Source of the DNA: Sphingomonas trueperi
GTDB lineage: Bacteria > Pseudomonadota > Alphaproteobacteria > Sphingomonadales > Sphingomonadaceae
DNA length: 64,000 nucleotides
Assembly (NCBI RefSeq): GCF_011927635.1
Contig: NZ_JAATJB010000007.1
Span: 124,001 to 188,000, forward strand
Direction of reading: 5' to 3'
A program made the translations under genes and the position numbers. Below, in pieces: positions 26,438-36,042 of this stretch. The notes beneath the pieces are model-generated. The model was not told the origin of the DNA. It made no database searches and saw only the letters and a program-made list of their open reading frames with translations. Position 1 is the stretch's first letter. Every line of letters begins with the position of its first letter.

Positions 26438-27226
26438 ATGGACGTAGCTTCGCTGTTTCGCCTCGATGGCCGGGTGGCACTGGTCACCGGGGGCTCGCGC
26501 GGGATCGGGCGGATGATCGCCGAGGGATTCGTCGCCTCGGGCGCCAAGGTCTATGTGTCGTCGCGGCGGGCCGATGCCTGCGAAGCGACCGCCGCCGCGC
26601 TGGGCCCGAACGCTATCCCCCTGCCCCATGACGTCTCCACCGTCGAAGGCTGCCGCGCCCTCGCCGCCGATCTAGCCGCACGCGAGCCGCGCCTCGACAT
26701 CCTCGTCAACAATGCCGGCGCCGCCTGGGGCGAGCCGTTCGAGAGCTTCCCGGAAAAGGGCTGGGACAAGGTGATGGACCTCAACGTGAAGTCCCCCTTT
26801 TTCCTCACCCAGGCGCTGCACGACCTGCTCAAGGCAGCCGGCAGCGCGGAGCGACCGGCCAAGGTGATCAACATCACCTCGATCGACGGCCAACGCCTGA
26901 ACGCGTGGGAGACCTACAGCTACCAGGCCTCGAAGGCCGCGCTGATCCACCTCACCCGGCGCATGGCGGCACGGCTGGTGCGCGACCAGATCCACGTCAC
27001 CTCGATCGCCCCCGGCGCCTTTCCGAGCGACATGAACAAGGCCGCGCGCGACCATGGCGGCACCGTCGCGCAGGCCATCCCCGCCAAGCGCATCGGCGTG
27101 TCCGAGGACATGGCGGGCGCTGCGATCTACCTCGCCAGCCGGGCGGGCGATTATCTGGTGGGCGAAACCGTCACGGTGGACGGCGGGCTCGTCAACGCGG
27201 CGCTTGGCGCGAGCATCGACGGCTGA
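26438..27226 (+). CDS. SDR family oxidoreductase
   Basis: This 262-aa short-chain dehydrogenase/reductase has the NAD(P)-binding TGGSRGIG near residue 18, LVNNAGAAWG near residue 87, and the catalytic Ser-Tyr-Lys set in NITSIDGQ and TYSYQASKAAL. The C-terminus YLVGETVTVDGG is typical of the classical SDR family. It may be NADP-linked, since Arg residues follow the first strand (SSRRADA). Substrate unknown. ATG 26438 gives the usual length. It is downstream of the acyl-CoA dehydrogenase gene and converges on maeB. Confidence 0.92.
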   Translation: MDVASLFRLDGRVALVTGGSRGIGRMIAEGFVASGAKVYVSSRRADACEATAAALGPNAIPLPHDVSTVEGCRALAADLAAREPRLDILVNNAGAAWGEPFESFPEKGWDKVMDLNVKSPFFLTQALHDLLKAAGSAERPAKVINITSIDGQRLNAWETYSYQASKAALIHLTRRMAARLVRDQIHVTSIAPGAFPSDMNKAARDHGGTVAQAIPAKRIGVSEDMAGAAIYLASRAGDYLVGETVTVDGGLVNAALGASIDG

Positions 27227-27251
27227 CCCGCCGATGCTCCCCGCCTGAAGC

Positions 27252-29507
27252 TCAGCGGGCGATATCGCCCGCTGCCAGCACCGCCAGCGTCACCAGCTCG
27301 CTAGCGGTGGAGGTCATCGGCGCGATCTGCACCGACTTCTCCATGCCGATCAGCATCGGACCGATGGTGGAGTCGCCGCCCAGTTCGCGCAGCAGCTTGG
27401 CCGAGATATTGGCCGATTGCAGGCCCGGCATGATCAGGATGTTGGCCGGACCGGAGAGGCGCGCGAACGGATAGTTGGCGAGCAGCTTGGGGTTGAGTGC
27501 CACGTCCGGCGCCATGTCGCCTTCGTATTCGAACTGCACGCCGCGCGCGTCGAGCACCTTCACCGCATCGCGGATATTGTCGATCCACTTGCCCTCCGGA
27601 TTGCCGAAGGTCGAGTAGCTGAGCAGCGCGACGCGCGGCTCATGGCCCATCCGCTTGGCGACCTGGACGGTGCGCTCGGCGATGTCGGCCAGTTCCTCGG
27701 CGCTCGGGCGCTCGCTCACCGTGGTGTCGGCGATGAACACAGTGTGCGACTGGCCGACCAGCACATGGATGCCGAAGGGCGTGCGGCCGTCGACCGGATC
27801 GATCACGCGGCGGACCTGGCGCATCGTCTCGGCATAGGTGCGGGTGACGCCGGTGATCATCGCATCGGCATGGCCCAGGCGGAGCAGCAGCGAGCCGAAG
27901 ATGTTGCGATCACGATTGACCATCCGCTCGCAATCGCGACGCAGATAGCCGCGGCGCTGGAGGCGCTTGTACAGCGTCTCCACCATTTCCTCCACCAGCG
28001 GCGAATTGACGCTGTTGTGCAGTTCGAAATGGTCCGGGTTGGCGCCGAGCGCACGCAGCTGCTCGTGCACCGATTCTCGGCCGACGAGTACGGGCGTACC
28101 ATAGCCGCCTTCCTGGAAGGCGATCGCGGCGCGCAGCACCACTTCTTCCTCACCCTCGGCAAAGATGACCCGCTTCGGCTGGGCGCGGGCGCCCTCATAG
28201 GCCATGCTGAGCACCGACGTGGTCGGGTTCATCCGCGCGCGCAGCTGCTGGCGATAGGCCGTCATGTCGATGATCGGCCGCGTCGCCACGCCCGAATCCA
28301 TCGCCGCCTGCGCCACTGCCGACGGGATGATCTCGATCAGGCGCGGGTCGAACGGCGTCGGGATGATATAGTCGGGGCCGAAGCTGTGCGAGGTGCCATA
28401 GGCGCTCGCCACTTCCTCGGGCACTTGCTGGCGAGCGAGTTCGGCCAGCGCGCGAGCGGCGGCGACCTTCATCGCATCGTTGATGCCTGTCGCGCGCACG
28501 TCGAGCGCGCCGCGGAAGATGAACGGGAAGCAGAGCACGTTGTTGACCTGGTTCGGATAGTCCGAACGGCCGGTGGCGATGATCACGTCCGGACGCACGC
28601 GCTTGGCCTCGGGCGGGGTGATCTCGGGGTCCGGGTTGGCCATCGCGAAGATGATCGGCTTGGGTGCCATCTTCGCGAGCAGCTCAGCCGGCAGCGCATT
28701 GGCGGCCGAGAGGCCGAGGAACACGTCGGCGCCTTCCAGCGCCTCGGCAAGCGTGCGGCGATCGGTCTTGGCGGCGTGCGCGGACTGCCACTGATTCACG
28801 CCTTCGCGGCCCTGGTAGATCACGCCGGTGCGGTCGCACATCAGCAGATTGTCGTTGGGCAGGCCCATCGCCTTGATCAGCTCGGTGCAGGCGATCGCGG
28901 CGGCGCCGGCACCGTTGACGACGATCTTTGTCGTCTTGATGTCGCGACCGGTCAGGTACAGCGCATTGATCAGGCCGGCGGCGGCGATGATCGCGGTGCC
29001 GTGCTGGTCGTCATGGAACACCGGAATGTTCATGCGCTCGCGCAGCGTCTGCTCGATCACGAAGCATTCGGGAGACTTGATGTCCTCCAGGTTGATGCCG
29101 CCGAAGCTCGGCTCCATCAGCTCGACCGCGTCGATGAAGCGCTCGACGTCCTCGGTCTTCAGTTCGAGATCGATCGAGTCGACATCGGCGAAGCGCTTGA
29201 ACAGCACTGCCTTGCCTTCCATCACCGGCTTGGAAGCCAGCGCGCCGAGATTGCCGAGGCCCAGGATAGCGGTACCATTGGAGATCACGGCAACAAGATT
29301 GCCCTTCGCCGTATAATCATAGGCGGTGGCAGGATTTTCGGCGATCGCCAGCACCGGCACGGCGACGCCGGGGGAATAGGCGAGCGCCAGATCCCGCTGG
29401 GTCGCCATCGGCTTGGAGGCGACGATCTCGATCTTACCGGGACGGCCTTCGGCGTGATAGCGCAGCGCCTCCCGATCGGAAAACTGGACGTTGCTCTCTT
29501 CGGCCAT
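27252..29507 (-). CDS. maeB: NADP-dependent malic enzyme with phosphotransacetylase-like domain
   Basis: This 751-aa protein combines a malic enzyme domain (residues 1-430) with a phosphate acetyltransferase-like domain (about 430-751), the MaeB form. Malic enzyme blocks include LALAYSPGVAVPVLAI, FHDDQHGTAIIAAAGLINA, VVNGAGAAAIACTELI and FAMANPDPEITPPEA. The C-terminal domain has LVGRESVHEQL and GMEKSVQIAPMTSTASELV. It converts malate to pyruvate, CO2 and NADPH. The fused domain is usually not catalytic in phosphotransacetylation and may bind acetyl-CoA as an effector. This fits the acetate/fatty-acid setting with aceA and acyl-CoA dehydrogenase nearby. Confidence 0.95.
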   Translation of the reverse strand: MAEESNVQFSDREALRYHAEGRPGKIEIVASKPMATQRDLALAYSPGVAVPVLAIAENPATAYDYTAKGNLVAVISNGTAILGLGNLGALASKPVMEGKAVLFKRFADVDSIDLELKTEDVERFIDAVELMEPSFGGINLEDIKSPECFVIEQTLRERMNIPVFHDDQHGTAIIAAAGLINALYLTGRDIKTTKIVVNGAGAAAIACTELIKAMGLPNDNLLMCDRTGVIYQGREGVNQWQSAHAAKTDRRTLAEALEGADVFLGLSAANALPAELLAKMAPKPIIFAMANPDPEITPPEAKRVRPDVIIATGRSDYPNQVNNVLCFPFIFRGALDVRATGINDAMKVAAARALAELARQQVPEEVASAYGTSHSFGPDYIIPTPFDPRLIEIIPSAVAQAAMDSGVATRPIIDMTAYRQQLRARMNPTTSVLSMAYEGARAQPKRVIFAEGEEEVVLRAAIAFQEGGYGTPVLVGRESVHEQLRALGANPDHFELHNSVNSPLVEEMVETLYKRLQRRGYLRRDCERMVNRDRNIFGSLLLRLGHADAMITGVTRTYAETMRQVRRVIDPVDGRTPFGIHVLVGQSHTVFIADTTVSERPSAEELADIAERTVQVAKRMGHEPRVALLSYSTFGNPEGKWIDNIRDAVKVLDARGVQFEYEGDMAPDVALNPKLLANYPFARLSGPANILIMPGLQSANISAKLLRELGGDSTIGPMLIGMEKSVQIAPMTSTASELVTLAVLAAGDIAR

Positions 29508-29600
29508 CCGCTCGGCTCCTAACTTCGTTGACTGTTTGCGCTCCTAAAGCAGCCAACAGCAGCGATTGCAAACCGCAGAAGGCGTTTTCCGTGCTTTCCC

Positions 29601-31136
29601 CTACGTCGCTTTAATATGATGAATTGCGTACAGCGCGCTGTCGCCGGAGCGCCAGATCGGCACGAGCCGCGGGTCACGAACGCCCGCCGGAAGCTGCACG
29701 TCGATAAGCCAGAGATAGTCGACCTGGTCGAGCGGCAGCGTCGGCACGAGTTGAGCGATGCCGTGGCGTTGGCGGCCCGCCCCGGTGGTGCCGACGCAAT
29801 CGGGTGGCGAGACGAGCTGTGAGGGATCGGTCACGAAGCCCAGCGGCGCATAGCGCGATTCCAGCAGGTGGACCGACTTCACGGCCCAATGCGCGTTGAC
29901 CCACGCATCGCGCTCCAGCGTGGCGAGATTGGCCAGGTGGGTGATCCGCGGGTTGCGCCACGCGCGCACGCCGCAATCGGCGAGGGTGAAGTTCAGCACC
30001 CGGCTGCCGCGCGCGACATGGTCGAGCGCCTGCAACTCGCGGTGGTAGCGCTGGCCATAGCCGATGAAGCTCACGGTGGTGACGCCGAAGCGCAGCACCA
30101 GCAGCGCGACTCCCGCGGCAGCGACCCAGGCGCGCGGGCGGCGCGGCACGCCGCTCCAGTCCTGCAACGCCAGCGCCAGCATCATGGCATGCGCGATCAG
30201 TCGTGCATCGACATTGGCGGTGCCCGAAAGCTGGTAGGGCGCCGCCAGGAACAGTGCGAAGCTCGCCCAGACCGCCAGCCGCCCCCCGCACGCTAGCCGC
30301 GCGCCGCGCAGCCGGCCATAGACGAGCACCGCAAAGGCTGCGCCCAGGCTCGCCAGGTCGAACACCATGTTCTGGTCGCGCAGCATGTTGAACAGCGCGT
30401 CGATCTTGCCGGAGAAGTCCCAGACGGTCTTGCCGCCCTTCTCCCCGCCGGCGGAGAGAACCACCGGCACCGCTACGAACAGGAAGGGCCAGAGCCTGGC
30501 GGTGAGCGCAGCGAGGCCGCGCGGCTGCCACCAGCGCCCGATCTGCTCGGCCTCCCAGGCCGCGACCCACAGCAGCAGCAACGCGCCGCCCTCACCATGC
30601 CCCAGGAACAGCACCGGGGCGAACAGCGCGAAGACCAGCGCCCGGAGGGATTTGCGCCGCTCGAGCGCCATCCACAGCGCCCAGCCGCACAGCGACAAGG
30701 CCGCGCTCAGCGCATAGTTGACGAAGCCCCACAGGAAGGAATCGTTGTAGACGAACAGCAGCGCGAAGGGCAGCGCCGCCGCACCGCCCGGGTTCATTCG
30801 CCGGGTGACCGCCAGCAGCCCCAGCACGGTCAGCGCCGGCACCGCCGCGCAGACCAGCCACATCGCCGCCACCGGCCCCAGCAGCGGATGCAGCGCCTGG
30901 ACGATAAGATCGGCGCCGAGGTTGAGGGTCGGCCGCCAGGCGAAGACGAAATAGCGATGGAGAATGTTCTCCGCCGGCGCCAGCTGCACCGCAAACCGCC
31001 CGATATGGCCCGGCACGTCGACCAGCGGCGGCACGCGCACGAACAGGAAGGGGAGGATCGACAGCATCGACAGCAGCAGGATCCAGTGCCAGCGCAGCAC
31101 CGCTGCCTTGCCCGTCTGCGCGGAAAAGAAGGTCAT
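29601..31136 (-). CDS. Multi-spanning membrane protein of unknown function (GT-C-like)
   Basis: This 511-aa protein has about ten hydrophobic segments and a polar C-terminal domain of about 140 residues. An N-terminal PLVDVPGHIGRF loop with acidic and His residues after the first helix, and LGHGEGG in the middle, resemble the extracytoplasmic loops of polyprenyl-phosphate-dependent GT-C glycosyltransferases, but I cannot name a family. The C-terminal part (RVLNFTLADCGVRAW, SRYAPLGFVTDPSQL) is soluble and probably periplasmic. It is divergent from mutS. Confidence 0.7.
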   Translation of the reverse strand: MTFFSAQTGKAAVLRWHWILLLSMLSILPFLFVRVPPLVDVPGHIGRFAVQLAPAENILHRYFVFAWRPTLNLGADLIVQALHPLLGPVAAMWLVCAAVPALTVLGLLAVTRRMNPGGAAALPFALLFVYNDSFLWGFVNYALSAALSLCGWALWMALERRKSLRALVFALFAPVLFLGHGEGGALLLLWVAAWEAEQIGRWWQPRGLAALTARLWPFLFVAVPVVLSAGGEKGGKTVWDFSGKIDALFNMLRDQNMVFDLASLGAAFAVLVYGRLRGARLACGGRLAVWASFALFLAAPYQLSGTANVDARLIAHAMMLALALQDWSGVPRRPRAWVAAAGVALLVLRFGVTTVSFIGYGQRYHRELQALDHVARGSRVLNFTLADCGVRAWRNPRITHLANLATLERDAWVNAHWAVKSVHLLESRYAPLGFVTDPSQLVSPPDCVGTTGAGRQRHGIAQLVPTLPLDQVDYLWLIDVQLPAGVRDPRLVPIWRSGDSALYAIHHIKAT

Positions 31137-31223
31137 GGGCCCGTGCCTTATCCCCAGTTTCCACCAGCGTCACCCCATGGCCGCGACTTGTGCCGCCCCC
31201 CATGCTTCCGGTAGCGAGGGTCG

Positions 31224-33827
31224 ATGTCCTCTGCCGCCCCTACCCCGATGATGGCCCAGTATCTCGCGCTCAAGGAAGAGGCGGGGGATTGCCTGCTCTT
31301 CTACCGGATGGGCGATTTCTTCGAGCTGTTCTTCGAGGATGCGAAGACGGCGAGTTCGGTGCTCGACATCGCGCTCACCTCGCGCGGCGAGCATGAGGGC
31401 GACAAGATCCCGATGTGCGGCGTGCCGGTGCACGCGATGGAGGCCTATCTCGCCCGGCTGATCAAGGCCGGCCACCGCGTCGCCATCGCCAACCAGACCG
31501 AGACCCCCGAGGAAGCCAAGAAGCGCGCGGGCTCAAAGGCGCTGGTCTCGCGCGCGATCGTCCGTGTGGTGACGGCAGGCACGCTGACCGAGGAGGCGCT
31601 GCTCGACAGCCGCACCGCCAACTGGTGCGTGGCCGTGGGCGAAGCGGGCGGCGGGGTCGCGATCGCCTGCGCCGACATCTCCACCGGCCGGTTCGAGCTG
31701 ATCGAGACCGATGCCGCGCGGCTGGGTGCCGAACTCGCTCGGCTCGATCCCGCCGAGACGATCGCCTGCGACACGACCGACTTTGCCGAACTGGCGACGG
31801 CACTCCGCCCCAAACTCGACTTCGACAGCGCTGGCGGCGAGGCGCGGCTGAAGCGGCTGTTCGGCGTGGCGACGCTCGATGGCTTCGGGCAGTTCTCCCG
31901 CGCCGGGCTGGCGGCGGCGGGCGGGCTGGTCGCCTATCTCGAGCATACCGCCAAGGGCTCGCTCCCCTTCCTGCGCCCGCCGCGCGTCAGCCGCGCCGAG
32001 GCGGCGATGGCGATCGACGCAGCGACGCGCGAGAGCCTCGAACTCACCGTCAGCGCTGCGGGCGCGCGAAAGGGCAGCCTGCTCGACGCGGTCGACCGCA
32101 CGGTGACCGGCGCCGGCGCCCGCCTGCTCGGTGCCGATATCGCCGCGCCGCTGATGGACCGTGATGCGATCGACGCGCGGCTGGATCTGGTCACGCTGTT
32201 CCACGACGATGCCGGCCTGCGCGAGAATATCCGCGCGACGCTGCGTGCGCTGCCCGATATTGGCCGTGCGCTCGGCCGCCTTGCCGCCGGCCGCGGTTCG
32301 CCCCGCGACCTCGGCCAGCTTCGCGACGGGCTCGACGGCGCCTGGCGGCTGGGCGAAAAGCTCGACCGACTGGCCGACGCTCCCGCCCTGCTCCGCGAGC
32401 TTGCGCCCCAGCTGCGCGGCCATGGCGCGCTGATCGACCTGCTCAGTCGCGCGCTCGTCCCCGAGCCGCCGGTCGATGCCGCGCATGGCGGCTATATCGC
32501 CGAGGGCTATGACGCCGCGCTCGACGACCTGCGCGACGCCGGCGCCGGCGGCCGCCGCGCCATCGCCCTGCTGGAGGCCGAGTATCGCAGCCGCACCGGC
32601 ATCACCGCGCTCAAAATCCGCCACAACGGCGTGCTCGGCTATCATATCGAAGTCCCCGCGCGCTCGGCCGACGCGCTGATGAAACCCGATAGCGGCTTCA
32701 CCCATCGCCAGACGCTGGCCGGCGTCGTCCGCTTCAACGCGCCCGAGCTGCACGACGTGGCGGTGAAGGTAACCCAGGCCGGCGCGCACGCGCTCGCCGC
32801 AGAGGCCGCGCATCTCGAGGACCTGACCGGCCAGGCGCTCGCCCGCCGCGAGCCGATCGCTGCGACCGCCGACGCGCTCGCCCGGATCGACGTGGCAGCC
32901 GGTCTCGCCGAGCGCGCGGCCGAAGGCGGCTGGGCGCGCCCCGACTTGGTCGAGCATAGCTGCTTCGAGATCGAAGGCGGTCGCCACCCAGTGGTCGAGG
33001 CCGCCGTGTCGCGCGCCGGCGGCCGCTTCGTCGCCAACGACTGCAGGCTTTCCGAGGATTCGCGCCTATGGCTGGTCACCGGCCCCAACATGGGCGGCAA
33101 GTCGACCTTCCTGCGCCAGAACGCACTGATCGCGGTGCTCGCCCAGGCCGGCAGCTACGTCCCCGCCACCCGCGCAACGCTGGGACTGGTCGACCGGCTG
33201 TTCAGCCGCGTCGGCGCCTCGGACAATCTCGCCCGCGGCCGCTCAACCTTCATGGTCGAGATGGTCGAGACCGCCGCGATCCTGGCACAGGCGACCCCGC
33301 GCAGCTTCGTGATCCTCGACGAGGTGGGCCGCGGCACCTCGACTTATGACGGGCTCGCGATCGCCTGGGCGGTGGTGGAGGCGATCCACGAGGAAAATCG
33401 CTGCCGCTGCCTGTTCGCCACCCATTATCACGAGCTGACCCGGCTGGCCGAGCGCTGCGACGCGCTCACTCTTCACCATGTCCGCGCCCGCGAATGGAAG
33501 GGCGAACTGGTGCTGCTCCACGAGCTGGCGGACGGCCCGGCGGATCGCAGCTACGGCATCGCCGTCGCGCGGCTCGCGGGCATGTCGCCCGCCACTGTCA
33601 AGCGCGCCAAGGCGGTGCTCGACAAGCTCGAGGCCGGCCGCGCCAAGACCGGCGGGCTGGCCGCCGGCCTCGACGATCTGCCGCTGTTCGCCGCCGTCGC
33701 GCACGCCGAGGACGAGAAGGTAGACGCGCTGCGCCACGAACTCGACGCGCTCGACATCGACTCCCTCAGCCCGCGCGAGGCGCTGGACGTGCTGTACAAG
33801 CTGAAGGGGTTGGCGGCGGAGGCCTAG
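31224..33827 (+). CDS. mutS: DNA mismatch repair protein MutS
   Basis: This 867-aa ATPase recognises mismatches and starts repair with MutL. The N-terminal mismatch-binding domain has the expected YRMGDFFELFFEDA with the Phe-x-Glu element. The C-terminal ATPase has Walker A GPNMGGKSTFLRQ and Walker B LDEVGRGTSTYDGLAIAWAV, followed by LFATHYHEL. The length is normal. Its stop shares CTAG with the stop of the convergent EAL-domain gene. No mutL is in the window. Confidence 0.97.
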   Translation: MSSAAPTPMMAQYLALKEEAGDCLLFYRMGDFFELFFEDAKTASSVLDIALTSRGEHEGDKIPMCGVPVHAMEAYLARLIKAGHRVAIANQTETPEEAKKRAGSKALVSRAIVRVVTAGTLTEEALLDSRTANWCVAVGEAGGGVAIACADISTGRFELIETDAARLGAELARLDPAETIACDTTDFAELATALRPKLDFDSAGGEARLKRLFGVATLDGFGQFSRAGLAAAGGLVAYLEHTAKGSLPFLRPPRVSRAEAAMAIDAATRESLELTVSAAGARKGSLLDAVDRTVTGAGARLLGADIAAPLMDRDAIDARLDLVTLFHDDAGLRENIRATLRALPDIGRALGRLAAGRGSPRDLGQLRDGLDGAWRLGEKLDRLADAPALLRELAPQLRGHGALIDLLSRALVPEPPVDAAHGGYIAEGYDAALDDLRDAGAGGRRAIALLEAEYRSRTGITALKIRHNGVLGYHIEVPARSADALMKPDSGFTHRQTLAGVVRFNAPELHDVAVKVTQAGAHALAAEAAHLEDLTGQALARREPIAATADALARIDVAAGLAERAAEGGWARPDLVEHSCFEIEGGRHPVVEAAVSRAGGRFVANDCRLSEDSRLWLVTGPNMGGKSTFLRQNALIAVLAQAGSYVPATRATLGLVDRLFSRVGASDNLARGRSTFMVEMVETAAILAQATPRSFVILDEVGRGTSTYDGLAIAWAVVEAIHEENRCRCLFATHYHELTRLAERCDALTLHHVRAREWKGELVLLHELADGPADRSYGIAVARLAGMSPATVKRAKAVLDKLEAGRAKTGGLAAGLDDLPLFAAVAHAEDEKVDALRHELDALDIDSLSPREALDVLYKLKGLAAEA

Positions 33828-35511
33828 GCGGCCGCGCGTTCCGTGTGCGCTTCTAGGAAGGCCGCCGCTGCATCAGCCGGCAGCGGTCGCGAGAACAGAT
33901 AGCCCTGATATTCGTGGCACCCATACGAACGCAGGAAGCCTTGCTGCAATTCGTCTTCCACGCCTTCCGCGGTCACGCCGATGCCGAGCGACTGGCCGAT
34001 CCCCAGCACCGCCTGGATGATCGCCCGCGCATCCTTCGAACGGGCGAGGTCGCGGACGAAGCTCTGGTCGATCTTCACGCGATCCGCCGCCAGCTTGTGG
34101 AGGTGCGAGAGGCTCGAATAGCCCGTGCCGAAATCGTCGAGCACCAGTTGCACGCCCGCCTTGCGCAACCGGCCCAAAACCAGTTCGACGCTGGCATCCA
34201 TGGCAGCATCGTGCTTTCGGTGACTTCGAGCTGCAATTGCCGGGGATCCATCCCGTGCCGCGCAAGGATGGCGAGGATGCGGGAGTCGATGTCCGGACTG
34301 CGCAGCTGGATTGGCGACAGGTTCACTGCCAGCGAAAGCGACGGGAAGCGTACCATCATCGCAGCCGCGCGATCGAGCACCCATTCGCCGAGCGGCACGA
34401 TCAGCCCGCTCGCCTCGGCAACGGGAATGAAGCGCAGCGGCGGGATCGTGCCTTGCTGCGGATGGTGCCAGCGCACCAGCGCCTCGACCCCGACGACGCG
34501 GTGGCCGCCGGCATCGATCACCGGCTGGTAATGGAGGTCGAGCTGGTCACCCACAGCAAGCGCAGTGCGCAGATCCGCTTCCAACGTCCGGCGCGCCTGC
34601 ACTTCGGCCGCCAGCGCGGCATCGTAGAGGCGAAAGGCGTTGGCCGGCTGGCGCTTCGCCTCGTAGAGCGCGAATTCGGCGCGGCGATGCAGTTCTGCGG
34701 GGGACAGGCCGGGTTCCGCCCAGGCGCAACCGACCGAGACGCCGAGCGTGACGGCCCCCGAAGGCCCGACGAGCGGCGCGTCGATCAGCGCGAGCACCCG
34801 CCTGCATGCCGCCTCGGCAGCGGCGGCGTCGCCGCAATCCTCAAGCAGCACCGCGAAACTGTCGCCACCGGTCCGCGCCACACGGTCCGACCCGCGGGCA
34901 GCGCCCGCGAGCCGGTAGGCGAAAGCTCGGAGCAGGGCATCGCCGACGCCATCCCCGAAAGCGTCGTTGATGTCCTTGAACTGGTAGAGGTCGATCAGCA
35001 CCAGCGCAGGCCCCGACGGTGGACACGTCGCCAGCGCACCGGTCAGTTGCTCGTTGAGCGCGGCGCGGTTGGGCAGGCCGGTCAACGTGTCGTGATAGGC
35101 AAGGTGACGAATACGCGATTCCGCGGCGCGCAACGGCGTGATGTCGGTAAGGATCGTCAGCACCAGCGGCGTGTCGCCAACGATGATCCGGCGGCGGCGG
35201 GTGACCAGGTTCCGTACCGTTCCGTCATGGCCGACGAGCAGCTCTTCGGTCTCGAGGTCCTTGCCGGTGGCGAAGACCTGGGCATGTTCGGCGACGAAGC
35301 GGGTGATCAGTTTGGGCGAGAGACAGGCCTCAATCGGCGTCGACAGCCAATGCGCCCGGTCTTTGCCGACCAGATCGCAATATGCCTGGTTCACTTCGAC
35401 GATGCGATCGTCCTGGTCGATCAGCAGCACCGGCGAGGGCAACGCCTCCAGCATCATCCGCATACAGGCGCCGAGCGCCGTGTCCGCGTCTCCCTGCTCT
35501 GCCTGCTGCAT
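33824..35511 (-). pseudogene. PAS-GGDEF-EAL protein interrupted by a frameshift
   Basis: The reading has a PAS domain (residues 20-125), a GGDEF domain with HDTLTGLPNRAAL and a degenerate GGDSF (about 215-219), and an EAL domain with VEALVRWHHP. After LEVTESTML the frame breaks at about 34201-34204. The expected continuation (VQLVLDDFGTGYSSLSHL, VKIDQSFVRDL, VTAEGVEDELQ) lies in the next frame to 33824. One missing base would restore a protein of about 562 aa. GGDSF suggests no cyclase activity, while the EAL motifs suggest c-di-GMP phosphodiesterase. ATG 35511 has GGAG 6 nt upstream. Whether the shift is natural or an assembly error is open. Confidence 0.8.
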
Positions 35512-35579
35512 CGGGCGCTCCGCTGCCAATAATCCCTGGAGCGTGCGGCTCTGCCCTGTCGACTCGGGCGCTGCCTAGT

Positions 35580-35838
35580 TGGGGTAAATCCATATCGGAA
35601 GCGTAATTTTCCGATAACTAAGGGCCCTGGCTGGGCGCCCTTTCGCGGTGGGCCCAAAATGAAAGAGGCCGCCGGGCCCTTCTCCAAGGTACCCGGCGAC
35701 CCCCGACATGGTCAGCGGCCGGAGAGCTCCAGCCCGGGAGACCATGCGGACCGCATTACCTGCAACTGCCACCGTTGGCTGGAGGAGGATACCTCCCGGC
35801 GGCACTATGGATGGAGGGCTTCCATCCACGCGGCAGGA
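35580..35838 (-). ncRNA. Candidate structured leader RNA between the 18-codon ORF and the GGDEF-EAL gene
   Basis: The 330 bases between the 18-codon ORF and the PAS-GGDEF-EAL start hold many inverted repeats. TGGATGGA/TCCATCCA (35808-35828, 5-nt loop) starts 10 nt after the ORF stop. There is GGAGG/CCTCC (35784-35796). A long-range 8-bp pair joins 35727-35734 and 35777-35784, and crosses a 7-bp pair joining 35734-35740 and 35793-35799, so these two would be alternative or form a pseudoknot. Further stems lie at 35594-35615 and 35620-35642. This looks like an attenuator-type leader. An 84-codon frame (35829-35575) also crosses it, but I see no support for it. No Rfam class was recognised. Confidence 0.4.
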
Positions 35839-35895
35839 TCAGCGGCGCGTCTCCCGAACGAACTGAACCGACCTCACTGCTGAACCATGAGACAT
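35839..35895 (-). CDS. 18-codon ORF with full-length Shine-Dalgarno (leader peptide candidate)
   Basis: ATG 35895 to TGA 35839 encodes MSHGSAVRSVQFVRETRR, a basic 18-residue peptide ending in Arg-Arg. It is preceded at the ideal distance by a 14-nt perfect match to the 16S rRNA tail. It is followed 10 nt later by a stable hairpin and more inverted repeats. The strong initiation signal on such a short frame is characteristic of regulatory leader peptides, where ribosome position controls RNA folding. No function can be assigned, and the first downstream gene is the interrupted PAS-GGDEF-EAL gene. Confidence 0.55.
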   Translation of the reverse strand: MSHGSAVRSVQFVRETRR

Positions 35896-35896
35896 C

Positions 35897-35910
35897 GGAT
35901 CACCTCCTTT
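35897..35910 (-). promoter_or_regulatory. Perfect 14-nt Shine-Dalgarno AAAGGAGGTGATCC
   Basis: The minus strand reads AAAGGAGGTGATCC, complementary to the whole 3' tail of 16S rRNA (GGATCACCTCCTTT). GGAGG is 7 nt from the ATG of the 18-codon ORF. No other start in this window has so long a match. Confidence 0.75.
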
Positions 35911-35973
35911 CGCTTGTTGAAGAGCCTGTGCCTCTCGACACACTTGACATGTAGGATGACCGTGAGTCGCAGA

Positions 35974-35984
35974 ACAAGTCTTGT
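35974..35984. promoter_or_regulatory. Palindrome ACAAG-T-CTTGT, candidate operator
   Basis: A perfect 5-bp inverted repeat with one central base lies in the AT-richer 35940-36000 segment, about 80 bp upstream of the 18-codon ORF. No convincing -35/-10 pair was found around it. It could bind a regulator of the leader transcript. Confidence 0.3.
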
Positions 35985-36042
35985 AAAAGATTTTTATCGG
36001 TGCGATTCTGGACGTCTGGGCCGAAGCGATGTGCCGCATCGC

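Noticed and set aside
35575..35829. Minus-strand 84-codon frame after the 18-codon ORF
   Set aside because: It covers the inverted repeats, has no ribosome-binding site of note and no recognisable pattern; chance openness is likely in this GC-rich DNA.
35600..35900. Known riboswitch (c-di-GMP GEMM, yybP-ykoY)
   Set aside because: The conserved cores of those classes were looked for on both strands and not found.
35891..35912. Plus-strand GGATCACCTCCTTT, the 16S rRNA 3' end motif
   Set aside because: No other 16S sequence precedes it. On the minus strand it is a Shine-Dalgarno sequence for the short ORF.
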